Of a stretch of 13,313 nucleotides of DNA, positions 12,309-13,313 are shown in pieces. The notes beneath the pieces were generated by a model. It made no database searches and was not told the origin of the DNA. It was given only the letters and a program-made list of their open reading frames with translations. Position numbers and translations under genes: made by a program. Numbering within the stretch: position 1 is the first letter of the stretch; each line of letters starts with the position of its first letter. This DNA comes from Klebsiella pneumoniae (GTDB lineage: Bacteria > Pseudomonadota > Gammaproteobacteria > Ga0077536), in the NCBI GenBank assembly GCA_945873015.1, contig CAMCBY010000051.1, forward strand, positions 1-13,313, given 5' to 3'.

Positions 12309-13313
12309 ATGGACGGTCGGCACCACACACTTGCGTATCCGCTGCTGGCAGCGGCGGTCGCCTTGACGCTGGCGCCGACGCTTGCGGGCGCAATCACCTT
12401 GACCTGGTCCAGCGGCGATTTTGTAACGGGCATCACCGCGCCTGAGCCGCTGACCGCGCTCGATATCCTTGAAATCAGTTCCGGCGGCACCAAGCGCTTT
12501 GTCGGCACCACCTTCACCAATCTCAGTCTGGTTCGATGGTTGGCCGATCCAGTGCAGGGCGGCAATGGCGCGGTCGTGAATAATCTCGGCGAATGGCGCT
12601 CGGAGTCCGATGCCAATTCCCTGACCTGGAACTTCGGCGCACAAGCGCTGTTCGTCAACACCGGCAGCTTTTCCAAGTCCGCCGGCAGTGTCACCAATGT
12701 CGGAAGCTGGCGCTTCGTCAATGACGGCGGCCTGATCGATGCCCAGACGGGCACTATCGTTTTCAACAGTGCCAGCAATGTCTTCAACAGCGGTTCGCGC
12801 TTCACCGGCGCCGGTGCTGTGCAGATTGCTGGCGGCTCGGTTTTCAACGGCAATTTCCAATCTGACAATCTCACGTTAAGTGGCGGCACACAGAACGGGA
12901 ATAACGCTGCTCTCATCGGCGGCTCGGGTTTATCTGCCGGGCTGCTCGGCTGGAGCGGCGGTGATCTGTCCGGCACCTGGACCATTGCCGCAGGCACCAC
13001 CATGACCGCGAGTGGGGCGGCGAGCAAACGTCAGGTCGGTTCGAACATCGTCAATAACGGCAAGTTCCGCTGGTCGACCTCCGAGCAGCTGCAAGGCGGC
13101 AACGGCTCGGTGTTCACCAATAATGGCGTGGTCGAAGCGACTGAGAGTGCAGTGTTCAACTGGAACTTCGGCGGCCAGCACCAACTCACCAACAACGCGA
13201 GCGGCACGGTGCGCGCAACCAGCAATGCCACGCTCAATATCGGCGCAGTGGCGCTGACCAGCCACGGCGGTCTGTTCGAGGCCGATGCCGGCAGCAGCAT
13301 TGAATACTCCGGC
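12309..13313 (+). CDS. Secreted Gly/Asn/Thr-rich repeat protein, N-terminal 335 residues (runs off the window)
   Basis: Starts at ATG 12309 after GGGAGA and stays open for 335 codons to the edge. A clear Sec signal peptide is present (LAYPLLAAAVALTLAPTLAGA, cleavage near residue 28). The mature part is rich in Gly, Asn, Ser and Thr, poor in Lys and lacks Cys, as in beta-helix adhesins or autotransporter passengers. Two long diverged repeats can be seen: WSSGDF (33), QGGNGAVVNN (83) and LTWNFG (105) recur as WSGGDL (215), QGGNGSVFTNN (262) and FNWNFG (283), giving a period of about 180 residues. Within each, short strand-turn units such as NNLGEWR, TNVGSWRF and NNGKFRW repeat. It is probably exported or surface-exposed. 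The C-terminus, which would show an autotransporter barrel, a PEP-CTERM signal or a type I secretion signal, lies outside the window, so the anchoring type is unknown. Confidence 0.8.
   Translation, partial: MDGRHHTLAYPLLAAAVALTLAPTLAGAITLTWSSGDFVTGITAPEPLTALDILEISSGGTKRFVGTTFTNLSLVRWLADPVQGGNGAVVNNLGEWRSESDANSLTWNFGAQALFVNTGSFSKSAGSVTNVGSWRFVNDGGLIDAQTGTIVFNSASNVFNSGSRFTGAGAVQIAGGSVFNGNFQSDNLTLSGGTQNGNNAALIGGSGLSAGLLGWSGGDLSGTWTIAAGTTMTASGAASKRQVGSNIVNNGKFRWSTSEQLQGGNGSVFTNNGVVEATESAVFNWNFGGQHQLTNNASGTVRATSNATLNIGAVALTSHGGLFEADAGSSIEYSG

Noticed and set aside
12170..13027. A 285-codon open frame on the minus strand
   Set aside because: Antisense to the secreted repeat protein, which has a signal peptide, ribosome binding site and internal repeats. 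The Pro/Leu-rich reading is the mirror of Gly/Asn codons.

Overview
The window looks like chromosomal DNA of a high-GC (about 60% by eye) Gram-negative bacterium, most likely a proteobacterium and perhaps an uncultured gammaproteobacterium. The grounds are GC-rich codon use, CoA-thioester and FMN-monooxygenase catabolic families, and a large secreted repeat protein at the right edge. The exact lineage cannot be read from the sequence.

Left edge (1 to about 1350): insertion-sequence debris. An IS3-family transposase fragment (1-86, minus) breaks off abruptly. Next to it lies an IS30-family element whose transposase (317-1288, plus) is interrupted by one in-frame TGA at 524-526, apparently CGA mutated to TGA.

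Middle (1352-5374): two divergent pairs of metabolic genes. A zinc-free MDR quinone oxidoreductase (minus) is divergent from a NUDIX hydrolase (plus, possibly leaderless). A GST-like protein (minus) is divergent from an acyl-CoA dehydrogenase (plus) that has Asp where the usual catalytic Glu would be. A GC-rich hairpin lies between the convergent NUDIX and GST-like genes, and another lies in the leader of the dehydrogenase.

Right-middle (5453-11966): a small cupin with a His-rich N-terminus, an NCS2/AzgA-like nucleobase permease, a secreted DUF3574 protein, an NtaA/SnaA/DszA-type FMN monooxygenase (minus; its 3' end overlaps the DUF3574 gene by 42 bp), a cyclase/kynurenine-formamidase-like metal hydrolase with a Lys/Ala-rich tail, and a 3-hydroxyisobutyryl-CoA-hydrolase-like enoyl-CoA hydratase homologue. 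The monooxygenase and cyclase genes diverge from a shared spacer with a strong operator-like inverted repeat. Together the set resembles a catabolic route for a small N-heterocycle or amide: uptake, flavin oxygenation, hydrolytic ring or amide cleavage, then CoA-linked oxidation. It is functionally analogous to the Rut pyrimidine pathway but built from other families. This is inference.

Right edge (12309-13313): after a 342-bp intergenic stretch, the first 335 codons of a secreted, Gly/Asn/Thr-rich protein with a diverged repeat of about 180 residues. It runs off the window.

I saw no tRNA, rRNA or CRISPR array.
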